Counted from the first letter of the stretch, positions 1 to 9,042 are shown. The stretch: DNA of 64,000 nucleotides from Methylobacterium sp. W2 (GCF_020662345.1 NZ_VMOA01000013.1:1-64000), one strand, 5' to 3'. Notes: generated from the letters alone by a model not told the origin. Numbers and translations: made by a program.

Positions 1-143
1 GTCAGGGAGCGAGCCGCATTCCCGGCAGCGAGGCCGCCACGGACTGGGTCCGGCTGATGCTGGAATTCGAGAACGACCGCCTTCTCGAAGGATCCGGAAA
101 ACCGGCGAACCGTGGGGCCAACGATCCATTGGTGCGGACGTGA
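1..143 (+). CDS. bcsA: Cellulose synthase catalytic subunit, C-terminal end (partial)
   Basis: The window opens inside a reading frame (codons start at base 3) that runs 46 residues to a TGA at 141-143. The tail reads ...LMLEFENDRLLEG... and ends in a short hydrophilic stretch, as expected after a PilZ domain. I see no catalytic motif because only the C-terminus is present. The identity is inferred from context: the next gene is bcsB and overlaps this stop through GTGA, the usual bcsA-bcsB coupling. BcsA is the inner-membrane glycosyltransferase that polymerises UDP-glucose into cellulose and is activated by c-di-GMP. The truncation comes from the window edge, not from a mutation. Confidence 0.6.
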   Translation, partial: QGASRIPGSEAATDWVRLMLEFENDRLLEGSGKPANRGANDPLVRT

Positions 144-2695
144 GGGAGATCGCCATGCAGTCCGTCCGCGTCCTCGCCTGCCTCACTGCCCTCGGTCTCG
201 TCGTGCCGACGCCGGCGAGCCAGGCCCAGAGCTTTCTCGGATCGGGGCCGACCGAGCGTTTCTCGGTTCCTCCCGTCGGCGATGCCATGCGCCGGCCCGA
301 TGCCCCACCGCCGCCGCCGCCCCGCGCCAGCGCCCCGCCGGAGGAGGCCCGGCGTGACGCGCCCGCCGCCAGGATCGCCCCGGCGCGGCGTCTGGCGGCC
401 ACCACCGACGGGTTCCGGATGGAGGGCGAGGAGGCGACGCTGCGCTTCCCCGTCTATCTGACGGAAGCGCAGACGCGGGGCCGCCCGCGCCTGCGCATCT
501 CCTACCTGTCGGCGATCTCGGTGGCACCGGAAGCCTCGGAACTGAGCGTGAGCGTCAACGGCGCGGTGGTCGGCCGCACCAGCATCCAGGCGCCGGGCGC
601 GGTGAAGGTGGTGGAGTTCGAGGTCCCCGAGGGGAGCCTCAAGCTCGGCTACAATTCCGTCTCCCTGCAGGCGAGCCAGCGCCACCGGGTCGATTGCTCG
701 CTCAACGCCACCTACGAACTCTGGACGCAGATCGACCCGTCGCGCTCCGGGCTCGTGATCGCGCCGGTCGCGGCCGCCAGCCTCGAACTCAAGGATCTTC
801 CCGCCCTCGAACCCGACGACAGCGGTGCCCTGCCGGTCCGGGTGGTGGCGAACGACAAGCCGAACCTGCCCCGTCTCGAGCGCATGATCCACGCCGTGGA
901 AGCGGTGGGCCTCATCGGCCGCATCGCTCGCCCCGTGGTCGAGTTCGGCCCGCCCATGACCGGCCGGGCCGGCCTCAACCTCATCGTCGGGACGGCGGCG
1001 GAACTGCGGGAGATGCCCGATCTCGAATCGATCGGCGCCACCGGCGGGCCGAGGCTGGTGGTCCTGCCGCCGCGCCCGGACCGGGCGCCGACCCTCGTCG
1101 TCAGCGGCACTAGCTATGCCGAGATCGAGGAGGCCATCGCATCCCTGGCGCGGGGAGGCGAAGTCTACGGCACCCCCGCCGGCCTGAAGGCCGCGTCCCT
1201 GGCGCGCGGCACGGTCATGGAGGGGGACGAGACGGTCTCGCTGCAGAGCCTCGGCGTCTCGACCCGCGAATTCTCGGGGCGGCTCCTGCGCACCGCCTTC
1301 GACGTCTACCTGCCGGCGGATTTCCTGCCCGCCGACTACGGCAAGGTCATGCTGGATCTGGCAGGCGCCTACGCGTCCGGCCTGACCTCGGAAGCCCGCA
1401 TCCTCGTGGATCTCAACGGCAGCAATGCCGCCAGCGTGCCCCTGGCCCAGACCCGTGGCGAGGTGTTCGAAAACAACACGATCCCGCTGCCCCTCGCGAG
1501 ATGGCGTCCGGGCCTCAACCGGGTCGCGATCATGGCCCAGGTTCCCACCCCGGCGGACGAGACCTGCGGACTCAACGCCACGGATTCGAAGCGGGAGCGC
1601 TTCCTGATCCTCGACCGCGCGAGCCTGTCGATCCCCACTCTGGCGCGTGCGGCCAGGATCCCGGACCTTGCCGCGACGACGAGCGGAGCCCTGGCCTTCG
1701 TCAAGTCCGAGCGGCGCCCGCGCCTCGTCCTGCCGACCCTCGATAAGGACACGGTGGCCGCCGCCGCGACCCTCGCCGCCAGGCTGGCGGGCGCCGCCGG
1801 GCGGATGATCGATTTCGAGCTCGCCGGTGACCTGCAGGGCGGCTCCTCCGGGCCGACCCTGGTCGTCGGCCCAGTGCGCTCCCTGTCTCCCTCGACCCTG
1901 TCGGGGCTCGGCCTCGACCCGGAGCAGATCAAGTCGATCTGGCAGGCGCGGGCGGAGACGGCGCGGGCGCCCGGTCAATCGGGCTCGGTGCCGGCGCCGA
2001 CTCTGGACCGGCTTCGCCGCAACCTGCCGCCGCGCTGCAGCCTGCCCGAACTGATCCTGCGCGCGGCGCCGGTCTCGATCCCCTCCGCGGCCCCTCCCGC
2101 CGAGACGCGGCGCACCCCCCAGGCCAGGCTGTCGGACGGTGATCTCGTGACCAAGTGGGACGAGACCCTGCGCACGCGCCATCCCATCCTCGAGGCGGCG
2201 GACGGCATGGTCGAGCGGGCCGGCGCCTTGGTCGGCACCCTCGTCGGCGATCCCCGCGCGTTGTTCAGCGCGGCGCCATCGACGCCGGCCACCGTCACCG
2301 TCCCCCCCGGCGCCAGCCTGCTCATGGCCCAGGGCTTTCCCTCGAAGGCGGCGGTGCAGAGCGGCTTCGACGGGTCGGTGACGGTGGTCACCGCCCCCAA
2401 CGCCCTCCTGCTCAAGGCCTCGACGGCCTGCCTCGTGGATCCCGAGGTCTGGTCGCGGATCGACGGGCGCTTCGCGTTCCTCGATGCGTCCGACGGCTCC
2501 CTCGAGACGGTGGGGCCACGGAACGTCGATCTCATCGAGACGAAGACCCGCTCCCTCTCTAACATCCGCCTCGTCACCGCCGGCTGGCTCTCGATGAACC
2601 CGGCGATCTACGTGGCTCTCACCCTCGGCCTCGCCCTGGTCCTCGGCCTGGCGACGACATCGCTGGTGCGCAATATCGGCCGGAAGAACGGATGA
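140..2695 (+). CDS. bcsB: Cellulose synthase periplasmic subunit BcsB
   Basis: A protein of 851 residues, or 846 if translation starts at the ATG at 155 instead of the GTG at 140. The GTG overlaps the upstream stop, whereas the ATG gives a compact signal peptide (residues MQSVRVLACLTALG, cleavage near SQAQS). The long periplasmic part has the alternating beta-sandwich and flavodoxin-like character of BcsB. Motifs such as VNGAVVGRTSI and LDLAGAYASGLTSEARI fall in its carbohydrate-binding domains. A single C-terminal membrane helix (about residues 822-842) precedes the basic end RNIGRKNG and fits BcsB's anchor, which docks on BcsA and guides the nascent glucan. Length is near the usual 750-850. 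The next gene overlaps by 4 nt, so the operon is tightly coupled. Confidence 0.93.
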   Translation: MREIAMQSVRVLACLTALGLVVPTPASQAQSFLGSGPTERFSVPPVGDAMRRPDAPPPPPPRASAPPEEARRDAPAARIAPARRLAATTDGFRMEGEEATLRFPVYLTEAQTRGRPRLRISYLSAISVAPEASELSVSVNGAVVGRTSIQAPGAVKVVEFEVPEGSLKLGYNSVSLQASQRHRVDCSLNATYELWTQIDPSRSGLVIAPVAAASLELKDLPALEPDDSGALPVRVVANDKPNLPRLERMIHAVEAVGLIGRIARPVVEFGPPMTGRAGLNLIVGTAAELREMPDLESIGATGGPRLVVLPPRPDRAPTLVVSGTSYAEIEEAIASLARGGEVYGTPAGLKAASLARGTVMEGDETVSLQSLGVSTREFSGRLLRTAFDVYLPADFLPADYGKVMLDLAGAYASGLTSEARILVDLNGSNAASVPLAQTRGEVFENNTIPLPLARWRPGLNRVAIMAQVPTPADETCGLNATDSKRERFLILDRASLSIPTLARAARIPDLAATTSGALAFVKSERRPRLVLPTLDKDTVAAAATLAARLAGAAGRMIDFELAGDLQGGSSGPTLVVGPVRSLSPSTLSGLGLDPEQIKSIWQARAETARAPGQSGSVPAPTLDRLRRNLPPRCSLPELILRAAPVSIPSAAPPAETRRTPQARLSDGDLVTKWDETLRTRHPILEAADGMVERAGALVGTLVGDPRALFSAAPSTPATVTVPPGASLLMAQGFPSKAAVQSGFDGSVTVVTAPNALLLKASTACLVDPEVWSRIDGRFAFLDASDGSLETVGPRNVDLIETKTRSLSNIRLVTAGWLSMNPAIYVALTLGLALVLGLATTSLVRNIGRKNG

Positions 2696-3873
2696 CCCGC
2701 ACCATGCTTCCCATCCTCGGCCTGGTGCTCGGCGCCGCTCTGGCCGCCGCGGGCCCCTGGATCGGTCCCGCGAGGGCGCAGGACGGCGCCTCGCCGGTCC
2801 CGCCCGCCACCGCGATCCCCGGCGCCCCCAGCGCGAAAGGCGATGCCATGCCCGGAGCCTCCAGGGCGACGGCCCTCGTCGACTCCCTGAAGAACCCCGA
2901 TGTCTGGCGCTCCTACCGGTCCCGCTTCATCACCGAGGCCGGCCGGGTGGTGGACACCGCCAACGGCATGATCAGCCACAGCGAAGGGCAGGGCTACGGC
3001 ATGCTCCTCGCCGTGGCCGCCAATGACCGGGTCACTTTCGAACGGCTGTGGGGATGGACCCGCGCCAACCTGATGGTCCGCTCCGACGAGCTGATGGCCT
3101 GGCGCTGGGAGCCCGGCAAACGGCCGGCCGTGGCCGATCTGAACAATGCCTCCGATGGCGATGTCCTCGTCGCCTGGGCGCTCACGGAGGCGGCCGAGGC
3201 CTGGGACGAGCCCTCGTACCGGGTGGCCGCGCGGCGCATGGCCGTGGAGGTGGCGCGCAAGACCATCCTGTTCAAGGATAAGAATGGGGCCCTGCTGTTG
3301 CCGGCGGTCTCCGGCTTCTCCGCCGCGGAGCGCGCGGACGGGCCGCTGATCAACCTCTCCTACTGGGTGTTCCCGGCCTTCGCCCGTCTCCCCATCGTGG
3401 CCCCCGAATTCGACTGGACGGCCCTGACCGCCAGCGGCCTCAACCTGATCCGCCGCTCCCGCTTCGGCACGGCGAAACTGCCAACCGAGTGGATTTCCCT
3501 CAAAGGAGAAGAACCGCGTCCGGCGGACGGCTTCCCGCCGCTGTTTTCTTACAACGCCATCCGCATCCCGCTCTACATGGTCTGGGCGGGGGTCGGGCGC
3601 CCGGCCGATTACGAGCCTTTCGTCGCCCTCTGGTCGGGGCCCGACCGCGAGCGTCTGCCCATCGTCGATACCGCCGACGGCCGGACGGTCGAGTCCTTGA
3701 GCGAGAGCGGCTACACTGCTCTCTCGGCGCTGCTCCTGTGCGACCGGAAGGGCACGCCTCTGCCCGACGGGTTCGGACGGCCACAGGCCGGCGAGAACTA
3801 TTACCCGACGACGCTGCACCTCCTGTCGATGGTGGCACTGCAGATGAGGAACCTGTCATGTCCGGCACGGTGA
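2692..3873 (+). CDS. bcsZ: Periplasmic endo-beta-1,4-glucanase BcsZ (GH8)
   Basis: A 393-residue glycoside hydrolase family 8 protein. Residues 1-30 form a signal peptide ending in ARAQ. The hallmark SEGQGYGM lies at residues 97-104 and carries the catalytic acid Glu98. The downstream NNASDGD (about 151-157) supplies the family's conserved substrate-binding and base-side aspartates. The C-terminal YYPTTLHLLS region is typical of BcsZ. The enzyme trims or edits beta-1,4-glucan in the periplasm and is needed for normal cellulose export. It starts on ATGA overlapping the bcsB stop and itself overlaps the next gene by 16 nt, so it belongs to the same transcript. Confidence 0.93.
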   Translation: MTRTMLPILGLVLGAALAAAGPWIGPARAQDGASPVPPATAIPGAPSAKGDAMPGASRATALVDSLKNPDVWRSYRSRFITEAGRVVDTANGMISHSEGQGYGMLLAVAANDRVTFERLWGWTRANLMVRSDELMAWRWEPGKRPAVADLNNASDGDVLVAWALTEAAEAWDEPSYRVAARRMAVEVARKTILFKDKNGALLLPAVSGFSAAERADGPLINLSYWVFPAFARLPIVAPEFDWTALTASGLNLIRRSRFGTAKLPTEWISLKGEEPRPADGFPPLFSYNAIRIPLYMVWAGVGRPADYEPFVALWSGPDRERLPIVDTADGRTVESLSESGYTALSALLLCDRKGTPLPDGFGRPQAGENYYPTTLHLLSMVALQMRNLSCPAR

Positions 3874-5894
3874 TCCGCGTGAGGGAACGGCCGGCCACCG
3901 CCTCTGCGACGGGGCGCGCGCGACGGCTGGCGCTGCTGTGCGGCGCCTCTCTCGCCGGTTTGTGTCTCGTCACTCCGGTGGCGGCGCAGACCGAGAACCC
4001 GGACGAGGCGGCGCGGGCGCCCGCGATCATCGCCGCGCCCGGCAGTTCCGGCGCCGCCGGCATGGTCGACGAGAGCGCTCTGCGCTACTACGCATCGCAG
4101 AAGCAGACGGCACGGATGAAGGCCGAGGCCGCCCGGCTGAAACAGCTCTATCCCGGCTGGGTCGAGCCCACCGACCTCGACACCCTTCAGCCGAGCCCGC
4201 CGGAAGAGGCGCCGCTCTGGGACCTGTTCACCGCCGGGCGTTTCGACGACCTCGATGCGGCGATCGCGGCCCGGCGCGCGGCGGACCCGAACTGGCGCCC
4301 GTCCGACGAACTGTCGCGCAAGCTCCTGCGGGCCAGCTTCCGCAGCCGCCTGAAGGCCCTGACCTCCGCGCGCAAGACGGCGGACATCGTGGCCCTCTAC
4401 CGGGCCGACCCCTCCGCCCTCGATCCCAGCGACGTGGAGAGCTACTGGACGACGGCGGAGGCCCTGGCCTCCGAGGGGGGCACCGCCGAGGCCTTGGCCC
4501 TCTACAAGTCCGTGCTCGACACCAGCAACGACACCGGCGTGCGTCTCGCGACCATCCAGAAGGCGATGTCGACCCTGCCGATGGCCATGGCGGAGAAGCT
4601 CGTCGCCATGGGGCGCAGCGATGCCGAGGGAGGTTCCGAGTTCAAGGCGATTGCCAACGACATCACCCGCGCCCGCATCGTCGCCGATCTCCACGGCGCT
4701 CCGGCCCAGGAGCCGAGCCCGGCGGACATGGCCGCGTTCCAGACCTATGCCCGCGCCTCCGGCGATTCGAGCCAGACCGGATTGCTCGGCTGGTACACCT
4801 ACAACCACCGTCAGTTCCGGGCGGCCCTCGACTGGTTCAAGCTCGCGATCAGCCGTGGCGGCGATGCCATGATCGCCCACGGCCTCGCCCATACCCTGCG
4901 CGAACTCGGGATGCTGCGCGAGGCCGAAGAGGTCGCCTATGCGTGGCGGGACAAGTATGTCGGCAACAGCATCCTGTTCATCGACCTGATGGGCCGCAAG
5001 CTTACCCAGGCCAATCCGAGCTTCATCGACCTCGACCGGATCAACCGCTACGCCAAGGTGACCCTGGCCACGGCATCGGGGGAGGGGGCCGAGGCGCTGG
5101 GCTGGTACGCCTACAATTCCTGCCAGTTCGAGGCCGCCCTGGAGTGGTTTCAGCACGCGGTGGCCTGGCTCCCGAGCGAATCCGCCGTGACCGGCTACGC
5201 CCTGTCGCTGCAGCGCCTCAAGCGGAAGCCTGACTACCTGACCCTCGTCAACCGCTATGACGGCCTGTTCCCGAAGGTGGTGGACCTGCTGTTCCGCGAG
5301 GGACCGGCCGGACCGCCCCTGGCTTGCGCGGCCACCGCGGACGCCTCCCCGCCCCAGGGCGCGCGCCCGGCACCGGGCGCTGCTCCCGCCTCCGCCCCGG
5401 CCCCGGCTGCCCGGAACACCGCCGCCTATGGCCGGGTGCCCAAACCGGATTCGTCGGGGGACGGCCAGGCCAAGCCCCTGCCGGTCCAGCGCAGCGAGTT
5501 CCCCCTCGCTGTGCCGGCGGAGAATCCCCTGCGCTACGCTCCCCCGTCCCTGGCGCGGGTGGTCGCCGATCGGCAGGACGGGGCCTTCTTGGCCGAGCCG
5601 CCCGCATCGAAGACCATGCCGCTGGTGGCGCGCCGGGTCTCCGGAGCGGGGCCGATGCCCTATGAGAGCTATGGCTTCAACCTGATGCCGGGCTATGACG
5701 GTTCCGAGCGGCCCTCCACCCTGTCGGAGCCGGGCGAGGGCACCCTATGGCGAGCGCAGCAGGCCGCGCGAACCCGTGCCCCTCAGGAACGGGCGGCGTC
5801 GGAGACGGACCGCTTCACCTTGCCGAATTCGCAGGCCGTCAACCGCGGCTACGATAACCCCGACACCGCGCCGAGCTCGATGCAACGTCCATGA
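3858..5894 (+). CDS. Cellulose-operon TPR protein, BcsC-like but without a beta-barrel
   Basis: A 678-residue protein. The start at ATG 3858 lies inside the end of bcsZ and gives an Arg-rich N-terminus followed by a hydrophobic signal segment (residues 23-44, ending PVAAQ). The middle is helical repeat sequence. Two units are near copies: GWYTYNHRQFRAALDWF (about residue 307) and GWYAYNSCQFEAALEWF (about 413), so this is a TPR/Sel1-type solenoid. Residues about 490-530 are Pro/Ala-rich. BcsC of enterics joins TPRs to an outer-membrane porin of about 300 residues; no such barrel is visible here and the protein is about 500 residues shorter. It probably acts as a periplasmic scaffold for glucan export. 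The specific role is inferred from position. Confidence 0.75.
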   Translation: MSGTVIRVRERPATASATGRARRLALLCGASLAGLCLVTPVAAQTENPDEAARAPAIIAAPGSSGAAGMVDESALRYYASQKQTARMKAEAARLKQLYPGWVEPTDLDTLQPSPPEEAPLWDLFTAGRFDDLDAAIAARRAADPNWRPSDELSRKLLRASFRSRLKALTSARKTADIVALYRADPSALDPSDVESYWTTAEALASEGGTAEALALYKSVLDTSNDTGVRLATIQKAMSTLPMAMAEKLVAMGRSDAEGGSEFKAIANDITRARIVADLHGAPAQEPSPADMAAFQTYARASGDSSQTGLLGWYTYNHRQFRAALDWFKLAISRGGDAMIAHGLAHTLRELGMLREAEEVAYAWRDKYVGNSILFIDLMGRKLTQANPSFIDLDRINRYAKVTLATASGEGAEALGWYAYNSCQFEAALEWFQHAVAWLPSESAVTGYALSLQRLKRKPDYLTLVNRYDGLFPKVVDLLFREGPAGPPLACAATADASPPQGARPAPGAAPASAPAPAARNTAAYGRVPKPDSSGDGQAKPLPVQRSEFPLAVPAENPLRYAPPSLARVVADRQDGAFLAEPPASKTMPLVARRVSGAGPMPYESYGFNLMPGYDGSERPSTLSEPGEGTLWRAQQAARTRAPQERAASETDRFTLPNSQAVNRGYDNPDTAPSSMQRP

Positions 5895-6895
5895 TCCGCT
5901 CCAATCGGTCCGCAGCCGCCCCGCGATCCGGCGTTTTCGCCGCCATGATCTTGCTGCCGTTGGCATTCACGACGCAGGCGGCCCAGGCGGAGTCCGTGGT
6001 CGAGATCCCCGGCGCGGGCCGCGTCGCGGATGTGGCGCAGACCGCGTTTCGCGATGGCTACGCCCAGCGCGTCACCTATGCCGGGGGGGCGCGCAACTAC
6101 GCCGAGATCAGCGTTCGCAACGGCACCGATACGGGCGCTCGCTTCGGCCCGACCCTCTCCATGGGAAAGCCGACCCGTCTCGGTATCGCCGCGGAACTCC
6201 TGGCGCGATTCCCCGGGGAAAGCATGCGCGTCTCCACCGTGCCGAAGCGGAACGCCTACGGCCCCGTCGGCCTCGCGGTGGGCAGCAACTGCCTCTACGC
6301 TTGGCAATGGATCGACCTCGGTCCACGCTCCGGTGGGCGATCGGCTCCCGACAGCCTGTTCGGCGGCAGTACCGAGCGCGCGGCCTCCCTCCGGGTCAGC
6401 CTGTGCCGGACGGCCACCGCGACCCTGGCGGATCTCGTCTCCGGCATCGAACGCATGCACCTCTCCATCGGCGCCGGACGTGATGGCGGCGGCGCGCGCG
6501 TGTCGACGCGTCCAGCACCGAAGACGCGGCGCGAGCGGCCCTCGGCCCAGGCCGCGAAGGGGGTCGAGAAACCGGCGAAGGCGGATCCGCAGCCCCCGGG
6601 ATCCATGGAGCGGCCGAGCGCGCGAACCCAGAAGGCCGAGGACAACCGGCGCGCGCCACTCTCGCCGAGCCTGGAGCGCAGCGTCCCGACTGTTCCACAG
6701 CCCGCCGCCGGCACCGCCACCGTGCCCCTGCCGGCCGGTCCCGCCTCCGGGGCACCGCGGTACATTACTGATACCGCGCCTGCCCTCGCGCCTACGGTTC
6801 CCGTCGCCGCACCCAAACCTGCGCCCAGAAGCGTGGAGACGGAAGACCGTCTGTCCCCCGACCTGCCTCTGCGAGCCTATCGTCCGCCGCCGTAA
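5891..6895 (+). CDS. BcsN-like secreted cellulose biosynthesis protein
   Basis: A 334-residue protein starting with ATGA over the upstream stop. Residues 1-32 form a signal peptide ending TQAAQAE. Residues about 33-180 form a compact domain with QTAFRDGYAQRVTYAGG and GSNCLYAWQWIDL. That organisation resembles the rhizobial cellulose biosynthesis protein BcsN family (PF17038). From about residue 195 on it is a Pro/Ala/Arg-rich low-complexity tail, probably disordered or wall-spanning. It is the last gene of the bcs operon; an AT-rich gap of about 1 kb follows. The family call rests on context plus resemblance and could be wrong. The signal peptide and operon membership are secure. Confidence 0.55.
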   Translation: MIRSNRSAAAPRSGVFAAMILLPLAFTTQAAQAESVVEIPGAGRVADVAQTAFRDGYAQRVTYAGGARNYAEISVRNGTDTGARFGPTLSMGKPTRLGIAAELLARFPGESMRVSTVPKRNAYGPVGLAVGSNCLYAWQWIDLGPRSGGRSAPDSLFGGSTERAASLRVSLCRTATATLADLVSGIERMHLSIGAGRDGGGARVSTRPAPKTRRERPSAQAAKGVEKPAKADPQPPGSMERPSARTQKAEDNRRAPLSPSLERSVPTVPQPAAGTATVPLPAGPASGAPRYITDTAPALAPTVPVAAPKPAPRSVETEDRLSPDLPLRAYRPPP

Positions 6896-7363
6896 TAGTC
6901 ATTGCGGCCCTCGGATTGTTCCGCGCCCCGTATCCACGGGCAATGCCATCCCGACGACCTCTCGCTGCGTGATATCGGCGGGCCTGAACCGATGGTTCTC
7001 CATTCGAAGTGCGCGCGAATACATTTTTGGCAGATCGCTTCGTCCTGGTAATGGCGTTCGGTCGGCCGCTTGCTGTGCCGGTCGTGTTTATAGTGATAAA
7101 GTGAGTATTAAATATTTGTGCTATATGTTTGTTTATGAACAAATGATCGCGTGTAACCGGTAAAGGTCTCGTGGTGCCGGTGGTGATCCGATGATAAGAG
7201 TGGTGAATTAGCTTCATTCTGAGGGGTCGCTATACACCTTCACAGTGCATAATGTTTGTATTCAACCTCGCCGCGCAGCATCGCCGGACCTTTAAAAGGT
7301 TATGGAATGGTATATGAATTGCTGACATTTAGTCGGTAATTTAGCGTCGGGGCGATATTGGCC
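6896..7363. other. AT-rich intergenic stretch after the bcs operon
   Basis: No convincing gene. A weak hairpin (CCCGT-ATCC-ACGGG, 6927-6940) lies about 30 nt after the last bcs stop and may end transcription, but no T-run follows. Further on, the sequence becomes markedly AT-rich (about 7080-7360) compared with its surroundings. It holds a perfect inverted repeat, TTTGTT-TATG-AACAAA (7128-7143). Such composition suits a regulatory region or acquired DNA; nothing more specific can be read. Confidence 0.5.
7128..7143. promoter_or_regulatory. Inverted repeat, possible operator
   Basis: TTTGTT and AACAAA form perfect 6-base arms around TATG, inside the AT-rich gap and about 220 nt upstream of the small ORF at 7364. 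Its symmetry and AT-rich setting suit a dimeric repressor site. There is no direct evidence of function. Confidence 0.25.
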
Positions 7364-7510
7364 ATGCAGCATTTTGACAAGGGACATTTGCCCGAGCCGG
7401 GCCGTCATTATGTCGATCACTTGGCCAACCAGCTCGTCTTGATCTGTCGAATCGTCATGGAAGCCGTTTTGATCGGAGCAATAGTGTTTGGAATTCTGTC
7501 TTTTGTTTGA
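7364..7510 (+). CDS. Possible 48-residue single-pass membrane peptide
   Basis: A short frame of 48 codons, ATG to TGA. The first 30 residues are polar (MQHFDKGHLPEPGRHYVDHL...). Residues about 32-48 (MEAVLIGAIVFGILSFV) form one clean hydrophobic helix at the very end, a common layout of small tail-anchored proteins. A GGGGCG stretch about 10 nt upstream could serve as ribosome binding site. It is the only plausible gene in roughly 1 kb of AT-rich sequence. I recognise no family, and chance occurrence cannot be excluded. Confidence 0.35.
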   Translation: MQHFDKGHLPEPGRHYVDHLANQLVLICRIVMEAVLIGAIVFGILSFV

Positions 7511-7876
7511 GTGAAGCCCGATTATTGATATATATTATTATAATGCGATGATTTTTCATTGCTGTAAGAGATGTGATACTTGTCCGCATGTTGATCGCAT
7601 TCTGATTGATCGTTGGGCGACTGTTGTACTTCTTGTGAAGAGCAGGAGGCGTCGCTGGCCCGCGGGCGAGGGCTGGGGAAACATTCGTCCGCAAAAGCAC
7701 TGAAATTCAAAAAACTGTTTCCTTGCGAACTCGCAACTCATCTCGCTAAGACATGGCACATCCACGTGATCCCTCAATCGACGGGTTGATGATCCGCAGT
7801 CGAGACCAAGCTTTTGTCCTGGCCTGAGCTGGGTGTCGTTCCGCGCCGGACTGCTTTTCCCGATCTGGAGACGATG
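7511..7876. other. Intergenic stretch without a recognisable gene
   Basis: About 370 nt between the small ORF and the leader ORF of the monooxygenase gene. The first half is AT-rich with several TATA-like runs (for example around 7527-7545); GC content then returns to normal near 7640. I see no long hairpin, no tRNA, and no frame with a ribosome binding site. Confidence 0.4.
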
Positions 7877-8002
7877 ATGACCGACGTCACGCCGCGCGCC
7901 GGGCCGCGCGCCGATTGGCCGCCGCCGGTCCACGCCTTCGTCCGCTGGTGCGACCGGCGTTCAACGACCTCGCCGGTCGAACGGGTGAGGCGAGGCCGAT
8001 GA
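7877..8002 (+). CDS. Possible 41-residue leader ORF upstream of the monooxygenase gene
   Basis: A small frame with ATG at 7877 (or 7874) sits 6 nt after a clear GGAG at 7867-7870. Its TGA (8000-8002) overlaps the ATG of the next gene as ATGA. The peptide is rich in Arg and Pro (MTDVTPRAGPRADWPPP...). The good ribosome binding site and the exact stop-start overlap suggest a leader that couples translation to the downstream gene. It resembles no family I know. The alternative is that it is merely an open frame inside a leader RNA. Confidence 0.4.
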   Translation: MTDVTPRAGPRADWPPPVHAFVRWCDRRSTTSPVERVRRGR

Positions 8003-9042
8003 GTGACGCACCCCGCTTCGGGATCTGGGCGGCCGTCCACGGCTCGCGCGCGTCCCACCACGATCCGGACGAGCCGGACGATGCCAGCTGGACCCGCAAC
8101 CGGGCCCTGGTGCTGGAGGCCGAGGCGCTCGGCTTCGACGCGGTCCTGGTGGCCCAGCACACGGCGAACCCTTACGACGACGAGCGCGACCAGCTGGAAG
8201 CCTGGACGGCCTCCGCTGCGCTCGCCGCCCTGACCCGTCGCATCGAGATCATCGCGGCGATCAAGCCAGGGCTCTACCATCCGGTCGTGCTCGCCAAGAT
8301 GGCCTTGCAGATCGAGCATGTGAGCGAGGGCCGCTTCGCCCTCAACCTCGTGAATGCCTGGAACAAGGCCGAGTTCGAGCGGGCGGGCCTGCCCTTCCCG
8401 GCCCATGACGAACGCTACGCCTATGGCCAGGAATGGATCGGCCTCGTCGACCGCCTGATGCGCGGCGAGCGCGTCACCCATGCGGGCCGGCATTTCCAGG
8501 TCGAGGATTACCAGTTGCGCCCGACTGGGACCTTCCGACCGCGGCCGACGATCTATCTCGGCGGCGAATCCGAGCCGGCCCGCGCCCTGGCGGCGGAGCG
8601 GGCGGATGTGTGGTTTATCAACGGACAGCCCCTCGACGACGTCAAAGCCCTGATCGCGGACGTCGCGCGCCGGCCCGCCGCCAACGCGCCGCTGCGCTAC
8701 GGCCTCTCGGCCTTCGTGATCGCCCGCGGGACGGATGCCGAGGCGCAGGCCGAGCATACCCGGCTCCTGGCCCTGGCCCGGCGCGACGAGGGGCTACGGA
8801 ATGCCACGAGAGCCCGGACCGACGCGGCGAGCGTGATGTTCGCCAAGACCGATGCGGCGGCGACCCACCATGTTGGAACCAATGGCGGCACGGCGGCCGG
8901 GCTCGTGGGCAGCTACGAGACCGTCGCCGCGCGCATCCGCGCCTTCCATGACGCCGGCATCGACCTGTTCATGCTGCAGTTCCAGCCGTTCGAGGCCGAG
9001 ATGCGGCGCTTCGCCGAGCAGATCCTGCCCCGCGTGCGGTAA
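7999..9042 (+). CDS. LLM-class flavin-dependent monooxygenase (SsuD/SfnG-like)
   Basis: A 347-residue bacterial luciferase-like protein. The TIM-barrel features are easy to follow: RFGIWAAVHG at the N-terminus, EALGFDAVLVAQHTANP, the RIEIIAAIKPGLYHP strand, ISEGRF-type VSEGRFALNLVNAWNKAEFERAG (about 106-128), and YLGGESEPARALAAE. These are characteristic of FMNH2-dependent alkanesulfonate and dimethylsulfone monooxygenases that release sulfite under sulfur limitation. The substrate cannot be fixed from sequence, and no ssu transport genes are adjacent. The start MSDAPRF was chosen because it overlaps the leader ORF and follows GAGG motifs. A tetR gene lies 119 nt downstream on the same strand. 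Confidence 0.85.
   Translation: MSDAPRFGIWAAVHGSRASHHDPDEPDDASWTRNRALVLEAEALGFDAVLVAQHTANPYDDERDQLEAWTASAALAALTRRIEIIAAIKPGLYHPVVLAKMALQIEHVSEGRFALNLVNAWNKAEFERAGLPFPAHDERYAYGQEWIGLVDRLMRGERVTHAGRHFQVEDYQLRPTGTFRPRPTIYLGGESEPARALAAERADVWFINGQPLDDVKALIADVARRPAANAPLRYGLSAFVIARGTDAEAQAEHTRLLALARRDEGLRNATRARTDAASVMFAKTDAAATHHVGTNGGTAAGLVGSYETVAARIRAFHDAGIDLFMLQFQPFEAEMRRFAEQILPRVR

Noticed and set aside
2-2182. Very long open frame on the minus strand opposite bcsB
   Set aside because: It is the antisense of a clear bcsB, rich in Arg, Gly and Asp, with no family motif. High GC makes such antisense frames common; the same holds opposite penicillin-binding protein (51161-52921 plus) and the glycosyltransferase (28715-29989 plus).
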